Part shown: positions 6,592 through 14,103 of the stretch, in pieces | Position numbering within the stretch: the stretch's first letter is position 1 | Layout of the letters: every line of letters starts with the position of its first letter | Origin: a virus | Length of the DNA: 46,236 nucleotides | Strand: one strand, 5' to 3' | IMG/VR virus record: IMGVR_UViG_3300007351_000020 | Coordinates: 1 to 46,236 of that record | The notes under the pieces: model-generated | Seen by the model: the letters and a program-made list of their open reading frames with translations, nothing else | Databases searched by the model: none | Told to the model about the DNA's origin: nothing | Position numbers and translations under genes: made by a program

Positions 6592-6726
6592 ATGAAACCT
6601 AGAAACAAGATAAACTTATCCCGCCTAAGTCATTGCTATAAAATGACTTACGTCTTTGATAATATATCTTATGTCTACTTCAGCGGGGCCGTAAAACTAA
6701 AATTCGAGGCCGAGACGGACTCCTAG
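6592..6726 (+). CDS. Possible 44-residue protein
   Basis: ATG 6592 is preceded by CGGGGAG about nine bases upstream. The product is basic at the N-terminus and beta-like afterwards (YVFDNISYVYFSGAVKLKF). The stop lies within a strong hairpin (6708-6742), so gene end and transcript end coincide, which favours a real gene of the P2 transcript. The function is unknown. Confidence 0.45.
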   Translation: MKPRNKINLSRLSHCYKMTYVFDNISYVYFSGAVKLKFEAETDS

Positions 6727-6836
6727 AGACCCTGTCTCGGCCCCATTTATCGGCAGGAAAGGCCAAAGGACGCCAGTGCAGAACATTCTAAGCGCCAACT
6801 TAGGAAGGAACCGCGCCTGTTCGCCCCTTAGCCTTA
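6697..6836 (-). ncRNA. Predicted antisense small RNA
   Basis: A consensus minus-strand promoter (6843-6871) should start transcription near 6836, and the hairpin at 6708-6742 should end it, giving a transcript of roughly 130-140 nt. It contains the complement of GAACATTCTAAGCGCCAA (6781-6798). That plus-strand sequence recurs with one mismatch at 6436-6453, just after the P2 start, so the RNA could pair with the 5' end of the P2 transcript. A 29-codon frame (6786 to 6697, minus) is present but has no clear ribosome site. Confidence 0.5.
6708..6742. terminator. Bidirectional hairpin terminator
   Basis: GGCCGAGAC (6708-6716) pairs perfectly with GTCTCGGCC (6734-6742). On the minus strand the stem is followed by TCGAATTTTAG, a usable T-run. 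On the plus strand CCCATTTAT follows. It can end both the P2 transcript and the opposing transcript from 6836. Confidence 0.75.
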
Positions 6837-6842
6837 ACCTAT

Positions 6843-6871
6843 AGTATAACATCCCGATGTTATTTTGTCAA
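6843..6871 (-). promoter_or_regulatory. Minus-strand sigma70 promoter
   Basis: Read on the minus strand, TTGACA (6871-6866) and TATACT (6848-6843) are separated by 17 bp. A second TTGACA lies 12 bp further upstream. The whole spacer is taken up by an 18-bp palindrome, so the promoter is very likely repressible. Confidence 0.8.
6846..6863. promoter_or_regulatory. Operator-like palindrome in promoter spacer
   Basis: ATAACATCCCGATGTTAT is a perfect inverted repeat of 8-bp arms around CC. It fills the space between the -35 and -10 of the minus-strand promoter and overlaps the -10 by three bases. A dimeric repressor bound here would block RNA polymerase. The repressor itself was not identified in the genome. 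Confidence 0.7.
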
Positions 6872-6899
6872 GCGATGTCAAGGGAAAGGTGGCGAGCAA

Positions 6900-7256
6900 A
6901 TGGCATTTGAACCAATCGACAGGGACGCCGATCTAACCTTCTTCAAGAGCGGCCAGGTTTACATTACCCAAAGCGCCGCAGAGCGATATTTCAAGGGCAT
7001 TTCGCTTGTACGGGTTGAATACGATCCCGAGGCTCTCAGCGTGTCCTTCTCCCCCGCTACTACGGATGGACCGGCGATGCGGCAGGTCTGGAATACGACC
7101 CGAGGGACAATGACCATTTCCATAAGAATGCTATTCCGGCGATTCCATTTCCATCTCAGGAAAACCGTCTATGCAAATTTCTACCGGAAGGATGATCGAA
7201 TTGTTTTTAATCTGCCGGCAGATGCGATTATCAGGGATGAAGATTCAGCCCGTTGA
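6900..7256 (+). CDS. Unknown early protein
   Basis: This 118-residue protein follows AAAGGTGGCGAGCAA, with ATG at 6900 downstream of the control region. The sequence is beta-rich with a repeated aromatic pattern (FFKSGQVYITQSAAERYF, then FRRFHFHLRKTVYANFYRK). There are no membrane segments or cysteines. It is the first gene of the early block. The function is unknown. Confidence 0.7.
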   Translation: MAFEPIDRDADLTFFKSGQVYITQSAAERYFKGISLVRVEYDPEALSVSFSPATTDGPAMRQVWNTTRGTMTISIRMLFRRFHFHLRKTVYANFYRKDDRIVFNLPADAIIRDEDSAR

Positions 7257-7458
7257 CGATCTAACCGGCCATAGGTTCGGGCGCTTGCATGTGGTGACGA
7301 TGTTGCGCGATTCGAGCCGGACCATTGAGCGCCTTTATCTCTGCGAATGTTCCTGCGGGAATGCGGTTGAAATATCCCATTACGATCTATGGAACGGGAA
7401 GAAGAGATCATGCGGCTGTTTGAAGGGGCGGGGAGATAGGCTACAGCGGGCAAAATAA
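7237..7458 (+). CDS. Zinc-binding phage protein of the LTGxxFGRL/CGCL family
   Basis: This 73-residue protein starts at ATG 7237, inside the end of the previous gene. It shows the recurring phage pattern DLTGHRFGRLHVV (about residues 7-19), then LCECSCGNAV, then KKRSCGCLKG at the end, four or five cysteines that should hold one zinc. Such domains occur free-standing and next to AP2/HNH domains in phages and mobile elements, and are thought to bind nucleic acid. Confidence 0.75.
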   Translation: MKIQPVDDLTGHRFGRLHVVTMLRDSSRTIERLYLCECSCGNAVEISHYDLWNGKKRSCGCLKGRGDRLQRAK

Positions 7459-7496
7459 TGCGTATACGCATTTCTAACGGGACTTCATCCTAATCA

Positions 7497-7685
7497 ATGG
7501 GAAATTCTCAATGCGAGTTCTGCGGGCGCTCCTACACGAAAAAACGGCAATGGCAAAAATTCTGTTCCCGGACCTGCCGAATCGAGTTTCATCAATCCGG
7601 CGGCGAAGAGGTTTTGAGATTGAGGCGCGAGAACAAGGCGTTGCGGGAACGGATGAAAACTATTACGGAGATTGCCTCTCAATGA
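7497..7685 (+). CDS. Zinc-finger and coiled-coil microprotein
   Basis: This 62-residue protein has one N-terminal zinc finger, CEFC and CSRTC (about residues 6-27, the CxxC...CxxxC spacing of FCS-like fingers), followed by a leucine-rich coiled coil (EEVLRLRRENKALRERMKT). It is probably a dimeric nucleic-acid-binding protein. It overlaps a following frame in an ATGA. Confidence 0.65.
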   Translation: MGNSQCEFCGRSYTKKRQWQKFCSRTCRIEFHQSGGEEVLRLRRENKALRERMKTITEIASQ

Positions 7686-7876
7686 ATAGCCCTAATCCCC
7701 TACCAAGTCGCCCCGCCCTGGGGCGTGCATGCGACCTCCCTTTTTCAGCTTGCTGGTTAGTGGTGGTGCTGGAGAGAAAACCGGCGCCCGGCTCACGCTT
7801 GGATTGGGGCTATTTATTAGGACACTACGGGCAATCGAGGAGGCAGAAAAATGAAAATCATAACCGTATTCCTTGA
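7682..7876 (+). CDS. Possible small protein (weak)
   Basis: This 64-residue frame starts in the stop of the previous gene (ATGA) but has an irregular composition. A competing frame, 7729-7854 (41 residues, ending in an ATGA overlap with the next gene), would leave a neater operon. At most one is likely to be real, and the sequence does not decide. Confidence 0.25.
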   Translation: MNSPNPLPSRPALGRACDLPFSACWLVVVLERKPAPGSRLDWGYLLGHYGQSRRQKNENHNRIP

Positions 7877-8006
7877 AGCCTCATGCCCCGTTTGTGGCGG
7901 TTATAACACCTGTGCCTATGGCGGATCATCAAAGCGGCTCTGTCTAACGTGCGACGTAGTATTTGAGATTGAGTGCAAAGAGGTTATCAGTGAACCATTA
8001 TCGTGA
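7851..8006 (+). CDS. Zinc-ribbon microprotein
   Basis: This 51-residue protein starts at ATG 7851 after GAGGAGGC. CPVCGG and CLTCD (about residues 12-35) form a classic two-knuckle zinc ribbon. It ends 17 bp inside the helicase-methyltransferase gene, so the two are probably co-translated. Confidence 0.65.
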   Translation: MKIITVFLEASCPVCGGYNTCAYGGSSKRLCLTCDVVFEIECKEVISEPLS

Positions 8007-10236
8007 CTTCCTTGAAGGCAAAAAGACCTTGTGGGGCGCATACGGCAAGCCCGTTTCGCGTGGCGATATTCATGAGAAGCTATTTCCATTTCAGCGGGAT
8101 TTAACTTATTGGGCGGCTCGCAAGGGCAAAAGTGCGATATTCGCTGACTGCGGACTCGGAAAAACATTCATGCAGTTGGAATGGGCCCGATTGCTAGATG
8201 AAAGAACGCTGATAATTGCGCCGCTGTCGGTTGCACGCCAAACAGTACGGGAGGCGGAAAAGCTCGGGCTGACCGTGAAATATATCCGGGATTGTTCGTC
8301 TCTAGAAAAACTGAATATCACAAATTATGAAATGCTCGATCACATTAACCCCGCTTTGTTCGGGGCCGTTGTGCTCGATGAATCAAGTATCCTAAAATCA
8401 ATCGCCGGAAAGACCCGCGAAAAACTGATAGAGATGTTTCAACAAACCAATTTCAAGTTATGTTGCACGGCAACGCCCGCCCCGAATGACATTGCAGAGA
8501 TTGCGAACCATGCAGAGTTTTTGTCAGTTGCTACCCGCAATGAAATGCTCTCAACATTCTTTGTGCATGATGCCGAAGGGTGGAGATTGAAGCGACATGC
8601 GGTTGAGCCATTCTACCGCTGGCTTGCCTCGTGGAGCATGAATATAACAAAGCCCTCGGATTTTGGGTATGAGGATAACGGATTTATTTTGCCGCCATTA
8701 ACGGTTGCCCCCGTTTTCGTCCGTTCAAACTACAAGCCGCAGGATGAATTGTTCGCAACCGGGCTATCCGGCATTGCTGACCGCTGCAAGGTCCGGGGGG
8801 CATCAATCAGCGACCGGATAGAACAAACAAAGAAACTTCTTCATGCGCGATCAGGCCAGTGGGTTATTTGGTGCAACCTGAACAAAGAGGCCGATGTGCT
8901 AATTAAAGAGCTCGCTAATTGCCGCGAAATCAAGGGCGCGGATTCGCTGGAAATGAAGCTGCGGAATATCGAAGATTTTCAAGACGGTAAATATCGCATT
9001 CTTATAACAAAACCATCCATTTGCGGCTTTGGGCTGAACCTTCAGAACTGCGAAAACCAACTATTTTTTGGGCTTTCCGATTCATGGGAAAGTTATTACC
9101 AGTGTATCAGGCGATCGTGGCGATTTGGCCAGACAAAGCCAGTAAGCGTTCATATTGTTTTAACTGATATTGAGCGGGTGATATATGAGAATGTAATGGA
9201 AAAGGCGCAGGCGGCGGAAACGCTGACCAAGGGGCTTATTGAGAACATAGCAATATTTGAGAAAGAGGAAATCGGGGGCATCAATCTAGGCGATTCATGG
9301 AGGTATGAAATGCGCGACGTGAAGGGCGAAAATTATTATATCATGCTTGGTGATTCATGCGAGCGCATGAAAGAACTACCCGCTGAATCAATCCACCTTT
9401 CGGTATTCTCTCCCCCATTTGCAAGCCTCTATACCTACAGCAGCACAGAGCGCGATCTTGGGAACTGCAAGGATGAAGCGGAGTTTTTAAAACACTTCGA
9501 TTTTATCATTGAAGAGCTTTACCGGGTAACTATCCCTGGCCGAATTTGCGCCGTTCATGTTTTTGACATCCCGGCGATGCTGATAAGAGATAACTTTATC
9601 GGCCTGAAAGACTTCTCCGGGGATGTTATCCGCCAATTTATCAATCATGGCTGGATTTACGACGCGCGAATCCCAATAGACAAGAATCAGCAGGCGCAAT
9701 CCATCCGGACGCATTCAAAGGCGCTGACCATGACGCAACTTGAAAAAGATCGGTCATGGCTCCGGCCCGCACTTCCCGACTATATTCTTAAATTCCGCAA
9801 GCCCGGCGAAAATCCCGCTCCCGTCGTAAATGGTGGCGTGACGCGGGATCAATGGATTGAGTATGCCGCCCCTACATGGCCAGACCCGATAGCCGATCGA
9901 TGCGCCGAAATGGGCGCATTCCCAACGTGGTACGGTATCCGGGAAACCGATACCCTGCAGGGCTGGCGAACAAAGGCCGGGCACAGGAATACGGGCGGAA
10001 AAGACGAAAAGCACATTTGCCCGCTGCAACTTGAAACGATATCCCGCATTATTCGCCTCTGGTCAAACGAACATGAGCGCATATTTACCCCGTTCATGGG
10101 GATCGGGTCCGAGGTCTATCAGGCTATCAGCTTGAATCGCTATGGCATTGGAATAGAACTAAAGCCCGAGTATTTCGAGCTTGCGGTTGAATACCTGAGT
10201 GAATACGAAAGAGGTATGGAGTTATTTGCATCATAA
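7990..10236 (+). CDS. SNF2-like helicase fused to DNA methyltransferase
   Basis: This 748-residue two-domain protein has its best start at GTG 7990 (AGAGG upstream). The N-terminal half is a superfamily 2 SNF2/DEXH ATPase: CGLGKT (about 54-59, Walker A), VVLDESS (about 127-133, motif II with DESS instead of DEAH), CTATPAPND (about 159-167), and YYQCIRRSWRFGQTKPV (motif VI). The C-terminal third is an amino-methyltransferase: LGDSCERM, catalytic SPPF, then the S-adenosylmethionine-binding FMGIGS near the C-terminus. The SPPF-before-FMGIGS order marks the beta class of N6-adenine or N4-cytosine enzymes. There is no nuclease domain, so it looks like a solitary modification protein, possibly protecting phage DNA, with the motor tracking DNA. 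Confidence 0.85.
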   Translation: MNHYRDFLEGKKTLWGAYGKPVSRGDIHEKLFPFQRDLTYWAARKGKSAIFADCGLGKTFMQLEWARLLDERTLIIAPLSVARQTVREAEKLGLTVKYIRDCSSLEKLNITNYEMLDHINPALFGAVVLDESSILKSIAGKTREKLIEMFQQTNFKLCCTATPAPNDIAEIANHAEFLSVATRNEMLSTFFVHDAEGWRLKRHAVEPFYRWLASWSMNITKPSDFGYEDNGFILPPLTVAPVFVRSNYKPQDELFATGLSGIADRCKVRGASISDRIEQTKKLLHARSGQWVIWCNLNKEADVLIKELANCREIKGADSLEMKLRNIEDFQDGKYRILITKPSICGFGLNLQNCENQLFFGLSDSWESYYQCIRRSWRFGQTKPVSVHIVLTDIERVIYENVMEKAQAAETLTKGLIENIAIFEKEEIGGINLGDSWRYEMRDVKGENYYIMLGDSCERMKELPAESIHLSVFSPPFASLYTYSSTERDLGNCKDEAEFLKHFDFIIEELYRVTIPGRICAVHVFDIPAMLIRDNFIGLKDFSGDVIRQFINHGWIYDARIPIDKNQQAQSIRTHSKALTMTQLEKDRSWLRPALPDYILKFRKPGENPAPVVNGGVTRDQWIEYAAPTWPDPIADRCAEMGAFPTWYGIRETDTLQGWRTKAGHRNTGGKDEKHICPLQLETISRIIRLWSNEHERIFTPFMGIGSEVYQAISLNRYGIGIELKPEYFELAVEYLSEYERGMELFAS

Positions 10237-10253
10237 CCCCGAAAGGAGACCCT

Positions 10254-10511
10254 ATGACCAAACCACTACCATCGAAACCACGACGCGCAACCCGCGCGGA
10301 AGTTGAGCAGGAGCGGACGGCGAAAGAGCGGCTGCTCGAACAGTTGAGCGGTTATGAAATCGCCAATCAGGAATTGAGGAAATTATATTCGACTTCTCAA
10401 TCCACGATTCAGAAGTTGCATGAAGATCTGCGGCAGGAGGAGAGAAAATCCGCACAACTTCAGCGTACCCTTGACGCCCTCGTCGCGGCAACGCTGGGGA
10501 GGCGGCCATGA
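10254..10511 (+). CDS. Coiled-coil protein
   Basis: This 85-residue protein follows GAAAGGAGACCCT. It is almost wholly helical, charged and heptad-like (about residues 17-75). The N-terminus is basic and proline-rich. It overlaps the next start by four bases (ATGA). The function is unknown; it may be an adaptor or scaffold for early replication genes. Confidence 0.65.
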   Translation: MTKPLPSKPRRATRAEVEQERTAKERLLEQLSGYEIANQELRKLYSTSQSTIQKLHEDLRQEERKSAQLQRTLDALVAATLGRRP

Positions 10512-10825
10512 TGGTTATGTCCGGCCATATCCTCACGTCTGAGCAGCGCCAGCGGCGATCTGATTTTCTTGACCACATGGTTTCAATCTTCCGGACCCGC
10601 CAGAATGTCATTTCCTTCCTGGCCGGCCATGCGGCAATCAAGGAAGAGCCGCTTACGAACTGCGAAATGGACGGTTACATGAAGGTGATCGAGGCGCATT
10701 ATCCTATGGCCGCGGCAGACCTGTATCAGCGGCATCAACAGCAGATAGAGGCGGCGAAGCTCGTGGAAGAAGTGAAAGTCGGGAACAGCGGAAAGCGAAA
10801 GGAAAAAGATAATGGACATTCTTGA
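10508..10825 (+). CDS. Unknown helical protein
   Basis: This 105-residue helical protein is probably translationally coupled to the coiled-coil gene before it. An internal ATG at 10517 (start MSGHIL) is possible. No motif was recognised. The C-terminus is strongly charged (KLVEEVKVGNSGKRKEKDN). It overlaps the next gene by 14 bp. Confidence 0.6.
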   Translation: MMVMSGHILTSEQRQRRSDFLDHMVSIFRTRQNVISFLAGHAAIKEEPLTNCEMDGYMKVIEAHYPMAAADLYQRHQQQIEAAKLVEEVKVGNSGKRKEKDNGHS

Positions 10826-11033
10826 CTCTTACATTCCCGAAACAGAGCACCCATACATCGAGCAGAACCGCACAGGGACCGAACTGCTACGGCAGCAATT
10901 GGCGCTTGTCCAGCGGCAGAACGACCTATTGCAAAAGACGTGTGATGTCTATTCGCTGATCGTTCAGGGCATGGAGCGCGAGATCAAGACGTTGCGCCAA
11001 AAACACCACGGCGATATGTGGGTGGAAAACTGA
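10812..11033 (+). CDS. Small coiled-coil protein
   Basis: This 73-residue protein starts inside the end of the previous gene, with GAAAGGAAAAAGATA as ribosome site. A heptad region spans about residues 22-66 (LLRQQLALVQRQNDLLQK). No further motif was seen. It is followed at once by the next start. Confidence 0.6.
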   Translation: MDILDSYIPETEHPYIEQNRTGTELLRQQLALVQRQNDLLQKTCDVYSLIVQGMEREIKTLRQKHHGDMWVEN

Positions 11034-11034
11034 T

Positions 11035-11313
11035 ATGCCGACCATGACTACATCAAAACTGGAAGTCATCGTTGACGGAAGGATTCTATTCTCAGATACC
11101 TTTCCAGTTGCAATAATGGGCAAGCCTGAAGTCGATAAGGAATTGGCAGATATGCCGCGCCTAATGATTTTCTGCGCTGCCAATCTTCTCGTGGGCATTC
11201 TAAAAATCGGGGATTTCGCTTGGGCGGCAGAGCGATTTCAGGCAATGAGCCTTGAGGCAATGGGAAGGTGCATCGCTAAAATGCGGGGGCCAACGGATGC
11301 CGACCATGACTGA
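11035..11313 (+). CDS. Unknown small protein
   Basis: This 92-residue protein has a beta N-terminus (KLEVIVDGRILFSDTFPV) followed by helices containing a mildly hydrophobic stretch (LMIFCAANLLVGILKIG). Its first bases, ATGCCGACCATGACT, recur exactly at the start of the next gene (11297), so the two starts share a duplicated translation-initiation segment. The function is unknown. Confidence 0.6.
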   Translation: MPTMTTSKLEVIVDGRILFSDTFPVAIMGKPEVDKELADMPRLMIFCAANLLVGILKIGDFAWAAERFQAMSLEAMGRCIAKMRGPTDADHD

Positions 11314-11551
11314 AAGCAAGCTCGCGGAGATGGGGGCAGCGGCTCACGCTTGTCGGGGCTACCTGATTTTCAGGGCGACAGCCGCCCAATGGGACGACCG
11401 CTACCCGTTCATTTGCTGGCTTCGTGACCGGATAAAGCTGCCGGATGACTACGCTTACGCCATCGACGCCAACTTCTTTGGCGACGACATCAGGCGCTGG
11501 CATTGGGAAGCGTATCTCGATGACGTGTACGGGAGGGAGGAAAGTCGATGA
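11297..11551 (+). CDS. Unknown small Trp-rich protein
   Basis: This is 84 residues from ATG 11297. It is rich in Trp, Asp and aromatic residues (RWHWEAYLDDVYGREE at the end). There is no clear domain. It overlaps the previous gene by 17 bp and the next by four, inside a continuous early operon. Confidence 0.6.
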   Translation: MPTMTESKLAEMGAAAHACRGYLIFRATAAQWDDRYPFICWLRDRIKLPDDYAYAIDANFFGDDIRRWHWEAYLDDVYGREESR

Positions 11552-11889
11552 ATTTCAAAATGCCGAAACCCACACCAGGTTTCCGAATCACTGGCAAAAA
11601 GGGTTTTCATATGACCTTTGAAAATGGTTATACCGTGTCCATCCAGTTCGGGCCAGGAGATTATTGCGATAACTATGACATGGAAATCGGAGAGCAGGAT
11701 GAGGCCGCCGGAGCCAATGGCTCATCGAATGCCGAGTACGCCGTATGGGGGCAAGGGGGAGAGATGATTCAGTACGGCGACTGGGGGGATACGGTCAGCA
11801 ACCGCTCAACGCCAGCGCAGGTTCTTGAATTATTGAATTGGGCGGCGAATCAACCAGCAATGGGGAATCCTGATGCCCTCGCTCGATGA
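11548..11889 (+). CDS. Unknown conserved-looking phage protein
   Basis: This 113-residue protein follows GGGAGGAAAGTC. Its beta-rich core contains GFHMTFENGYTVSIQFGPGDY (broken by loops), an Asn-Gly-Ser loop, and AEYAVWGQGGEMIQYGDWGDTV. The C-terminal helix (TPAQVLELLNWAANQP) completes a small globular fold. Proteins of this look occur in phage early regions. No biochemical role is known to me. Confidence 0.65.
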   Translation: MNFKMPKPTPGFRITGKKGFHMTFENGYTVSIQFGPGDYCDNYDMEIGEQDEAAGANGSSNAEYAVWGQGGEMIQYGDWGDTVSNRSTPAQVLELLNWAANQPAMGNPDALAR

Positions 11890-11983
11890 CGCGGTAACTG
11901 CGTTCGCCCATGCGGATGCCGCATACAAGACAGCCAAACGCGAACCTGCTCCCCCACGTGCTCGGAGCACCGCGCAAGGGTAA
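11873..11983 (+). CDS. Possible 36-residue protein
   Basis: ATG 11873 overlaps the end of the previous gene. The product is Ala-rich and basic (AVTAFAHADAAYKTAKR). The ribosome site is poor. It is listed because the operon is otherwise gap-free here. Confidence 0.3.
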   Translation: MPSLDDAVTAFAHADAAYKTAKREPAPPRARSTAQG

Positions 11984-12023
11984 CGATCAACTTCAAGGTG
12001 GTTAAAAAAGGAGAGGGTGAAGA

Positions 12024-12116
12024 ATGACAACAATACCATGGCAATTAGACTCGCCGGAAAAGACCGCGACCGAAAGCACAAAGTCTAAATCCGAAATTAA
12101 GGTGGGAAAAAGATAA
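12024..12116 (+). CDS. Possible 30-residue protein
   Basis: ATG 12024 follows a strong AAGGAGAGGGTG. The peptide is polar and Lys/Thr-rich. The stop TAA is followed directly by the ATG of another short frame, as expected for coupled genes. It may be a true microprotein. Confidence 0.35.
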   Translation: MTTIPWQLDSPEKTATESTKSKSEIKVGKR

Positions 12117-12239
12117 ATGATTGCTTGGTTTATCGGAGGGCAAGACCATGAATCGCAGTACCCGCCATTGCGGGCTATGAGACAGCACACGATGGAGTAT
12201 TTCTTTCACGCGGCCTCGTGGATGAGCGGGGCTGCGTGA
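12117..12239 (+). CDS. Possible 40-residue protein
   Basis: This starts immediately after the stop of the 30-residue frame, with AAGGTGGGAAAAAG upstream. The product is MIAWFIGGQDHESQ followed by an aromatic helix. Together with the two frames before it, it fills 11,890-12,240, which otherwise holds no longer gene. Confidence 0.3.
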   Translation: MIAWFIGGQDHESQYPPLRAMRQHTMEYFFHAASWMSGAA

Positions 12240-12273
12240 GGGAAATAGGGTAGAGAAAAGGAGCGGGAAAACA

Positions 12274-13137
12274 ATGGAAGGTGAACTTATGGAAAACGGA
12301 AAGAGCATTGCACCGCAGAACATGCTCGAGACTGCTTTGAGCGCGGACTTTGACGCAACTAAGGCAATTGCTCAGGCGGAAAAGCGGGTAGCGTTCTTGA
12401 AGCAGATCGCCGTTGTCAGCCTGAAAATGACAACAGAGGAGGACTGGACAAACGAGGGCGGCAAGCCCTACCTGCAATCATCGGGGGCCGAAAAACTGAA
12501 ACCGTTGTGGGGCATCTACGTGAAACCGGGGACGGTACGCTTTGAACGAGAAGATGATGAAGGACATCCGGCATTCACGTGCACCGGGGTCATGGGTTCA
12601 ACAATCACCCATGAAGAATCTGAATTTGTCGGCGGCAGATCGGCAAAGGATACGTTCTTTTCCCATCAAGCGTCTTGTGACATTCTCGACGTGAAAAAGG
12701 CGGCATATTCGAACCTTGAAGTGAACGGGATCACCCGCCTCCTCGGATTGCGAAACCTCACATGGGACCAACTCAAAGCCGCCAATCTCAATATCGAGAA
12801 GATCGGCAAGGTGGAGCGCGACACTTCCGGGATGGAGAAAGAGGAGATCGACAAGGCGCGGCTAAAGCATTTCGGAGAGTGCCTCGACGCCCTTTGCGAG
12901 ACGCGGGAAAAGGCGATCGAAAAGTTGTATGAGATGACAACCTTCACCGGCCGTGACGGGAAGACGATCACCGGCATCAAGTCTCTGAAGGCAATCAAGA
13001 GCAACAAGCAACTCAACAAGCTCACCCATGACATTCACGAGGCCATGAAAAAGGCGGGCGTGACGATCCCGGAAATGCCGAAGGCTCCGGCGCCTGAAAA
13101 TAAGAATGGAGGCGGCAATGATCCCGGGAATAGTTGA
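12274..13137 (+). CDS. Recombination-associated protein, possible single-strand annealing protein
   Basis: This 287-residue protein starts at ATG 12274 after AAAGGAG. ATG 12289, behind GGAAGG, is an equally good start. A mixed alpha/beta core includes EEDWTNEGGKPYLQSSGAEK (about residues 55-74), a pattern I associate with phage proteins that travel with Cas4/RecB-like nucleases. It ends in a long charged helix and a proline/glycine-rich tail (GGGNDPGNS), like the acidic or flexible tails of annealing proteins. It is followed at once by the PD-(D/E)XK nuclease, the usual annealing protein plus exonuclease pairing. The function is inferred from context. Confidence 0.5.
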   Translation: MEGELMENGKSIAPQNMLETALSADFDATKAIAQAEKRVAFLKQIAVVSLKMTTEEDWTNEGGKPYLQSSGAEKLKPLWGIYVKPGTVRFEREDDEGHPAFTCTGVMGSTITHEESEFVGGRSAKDTFFSHQASCDILDVKKAAYSNLEVNGITRLLGLRNLTWDQLKAANLNIEKIGKVERDTSGMEKEEIDKARLKHFGECLDALCETREKAIEKLYEMTTFTGRDGKTITGIKSLKAIKSNKQLNKLTHDIHEAMKKAGVTIPEMPKAPAPENKNGGGNDPGNS

Positions 13138-14050
13138 CCGCGTTTTTGAGGTGAAGCGGGCACGAAGGAAGATATTCCCCTGCCATACGAATCGCGCCTC
13201 CGCGCTTGGACATCCGTGTGAACGATATCTCGTCTATTTGCGGACCAGGTATCAGGAAGCAACCCTGCCGGACGTTGGCCTTCAATTTATTTTCGACGGC
13301 GGGGAAATGATTGAGCGGATCGCCATAGACCAGCTCAAAGATGCTGGTTTTGTTGTCATGCAGCAACAGCGGCCGCTCGATTGCCCGGAGTTTCGGGAGC
13401 TCAATATCACGGGGCATCTTGACCTGATGATTGGGGATTACAAGGACAGTTCCACGTTTTTCCCGTGCGAGATCAAGGGGCTTAACCAATTCGATTGGGA
13501 AAAAATCGAGAGCATTGAGGATTTGACCCGCTCAAAAAAGCCGTGGCTGAGGAAATACCCGGCGCAACTCTACCTCTACATGCTCATGACGAACACAGAC
13601 GAGGGCTTATTCTACCTCGTCAACAAGCAGAATTTCCAGCCGAAAGCGATATGGGCGCCGCTCGATTATGGGTACACAGAGGAACTATTGCAACGCGCTT
13701 CCCGAATAAACCGGCATGTCCTGGACGACACGATACCGGACCGGCTTGAATACGAGCCAACTGTTTGTGACCGCTGCGAATTCGCCATGATCTGCGCTCC
13801 TGGCCGGGATTATGGGCCGGGCGTGCGAATTGTCGATGATGCCAAATTAGCGGTAAAGCTCGCCCGGAGAGAAGAGCTGAAACCGCTAGCCAAAGAATAC
13901 GACGCGATTGATGAAGAAATTAAGGCGGCATTCAAGGACATCCCGGAGGCGCTCTGTGGTGATTTCATCGTCAAGGGAAAGCTTGTCGAATATGCGGCCA
14001 GCACAAAACCGGCTGGTTCGTATTGGCGATGCACGGTAAAGAAGCTGTGA
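13118..14050 (+). CDS. Cas4-like PD-(D/E)XK exonuclease
   Basis: This is 310 residues from ATG 13118, directly after GGAGGCGG. Visible nuclease motifs are GHLDLMIG (about residues 109-116), CEIKG (about 127-131) and QLYLYMLM (the Q-x-x-x-Y motif, about 153-160), the RecB-nuclease order D...ExK...Q. HPCERY near residue 33 and CDRCEFAMIC near 215 give four cysteines placed as in Cas4 and AddB iron-sulfur nucleases. It probably makes single-stranded ends for the annealing protein encoded just upstream, whose last 20 bp it overlaps. Confidence 0.85.
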   Translation: MIPGIVDRVFEVKRARRKIFPCHTNRASALGHPCERYLVYLRTRYQEATLPDVGLQFIFDGGEMIERIAIDQLKDAGFVVMQQQRPLDCPEFRELNITGHLDLMIGDYKDSSTFFPCEIKGLNQFDWEKIESIEDLTRSKKPWLRKYPAQLYLYMLMTNTDEGLFYLVNKQNFQPKAIWAPLDYGYTEELLQRASRINRHVLDDTIPDRLEYEPTVCDRCEFAMICAPGRDYGPGVRIVDDAKLAVKLARREELKPLAKEYDAIDEEIKAAFKDIPEALCGDFIVKGKLVEYAASTKPAGSYWRCTVKKL

Positions 14051-14103
14051 GGCGATCAATCGGCCCTCGCGCATGCGGGGGCCGTGAGATAGAGGAAATA
14101 TGA

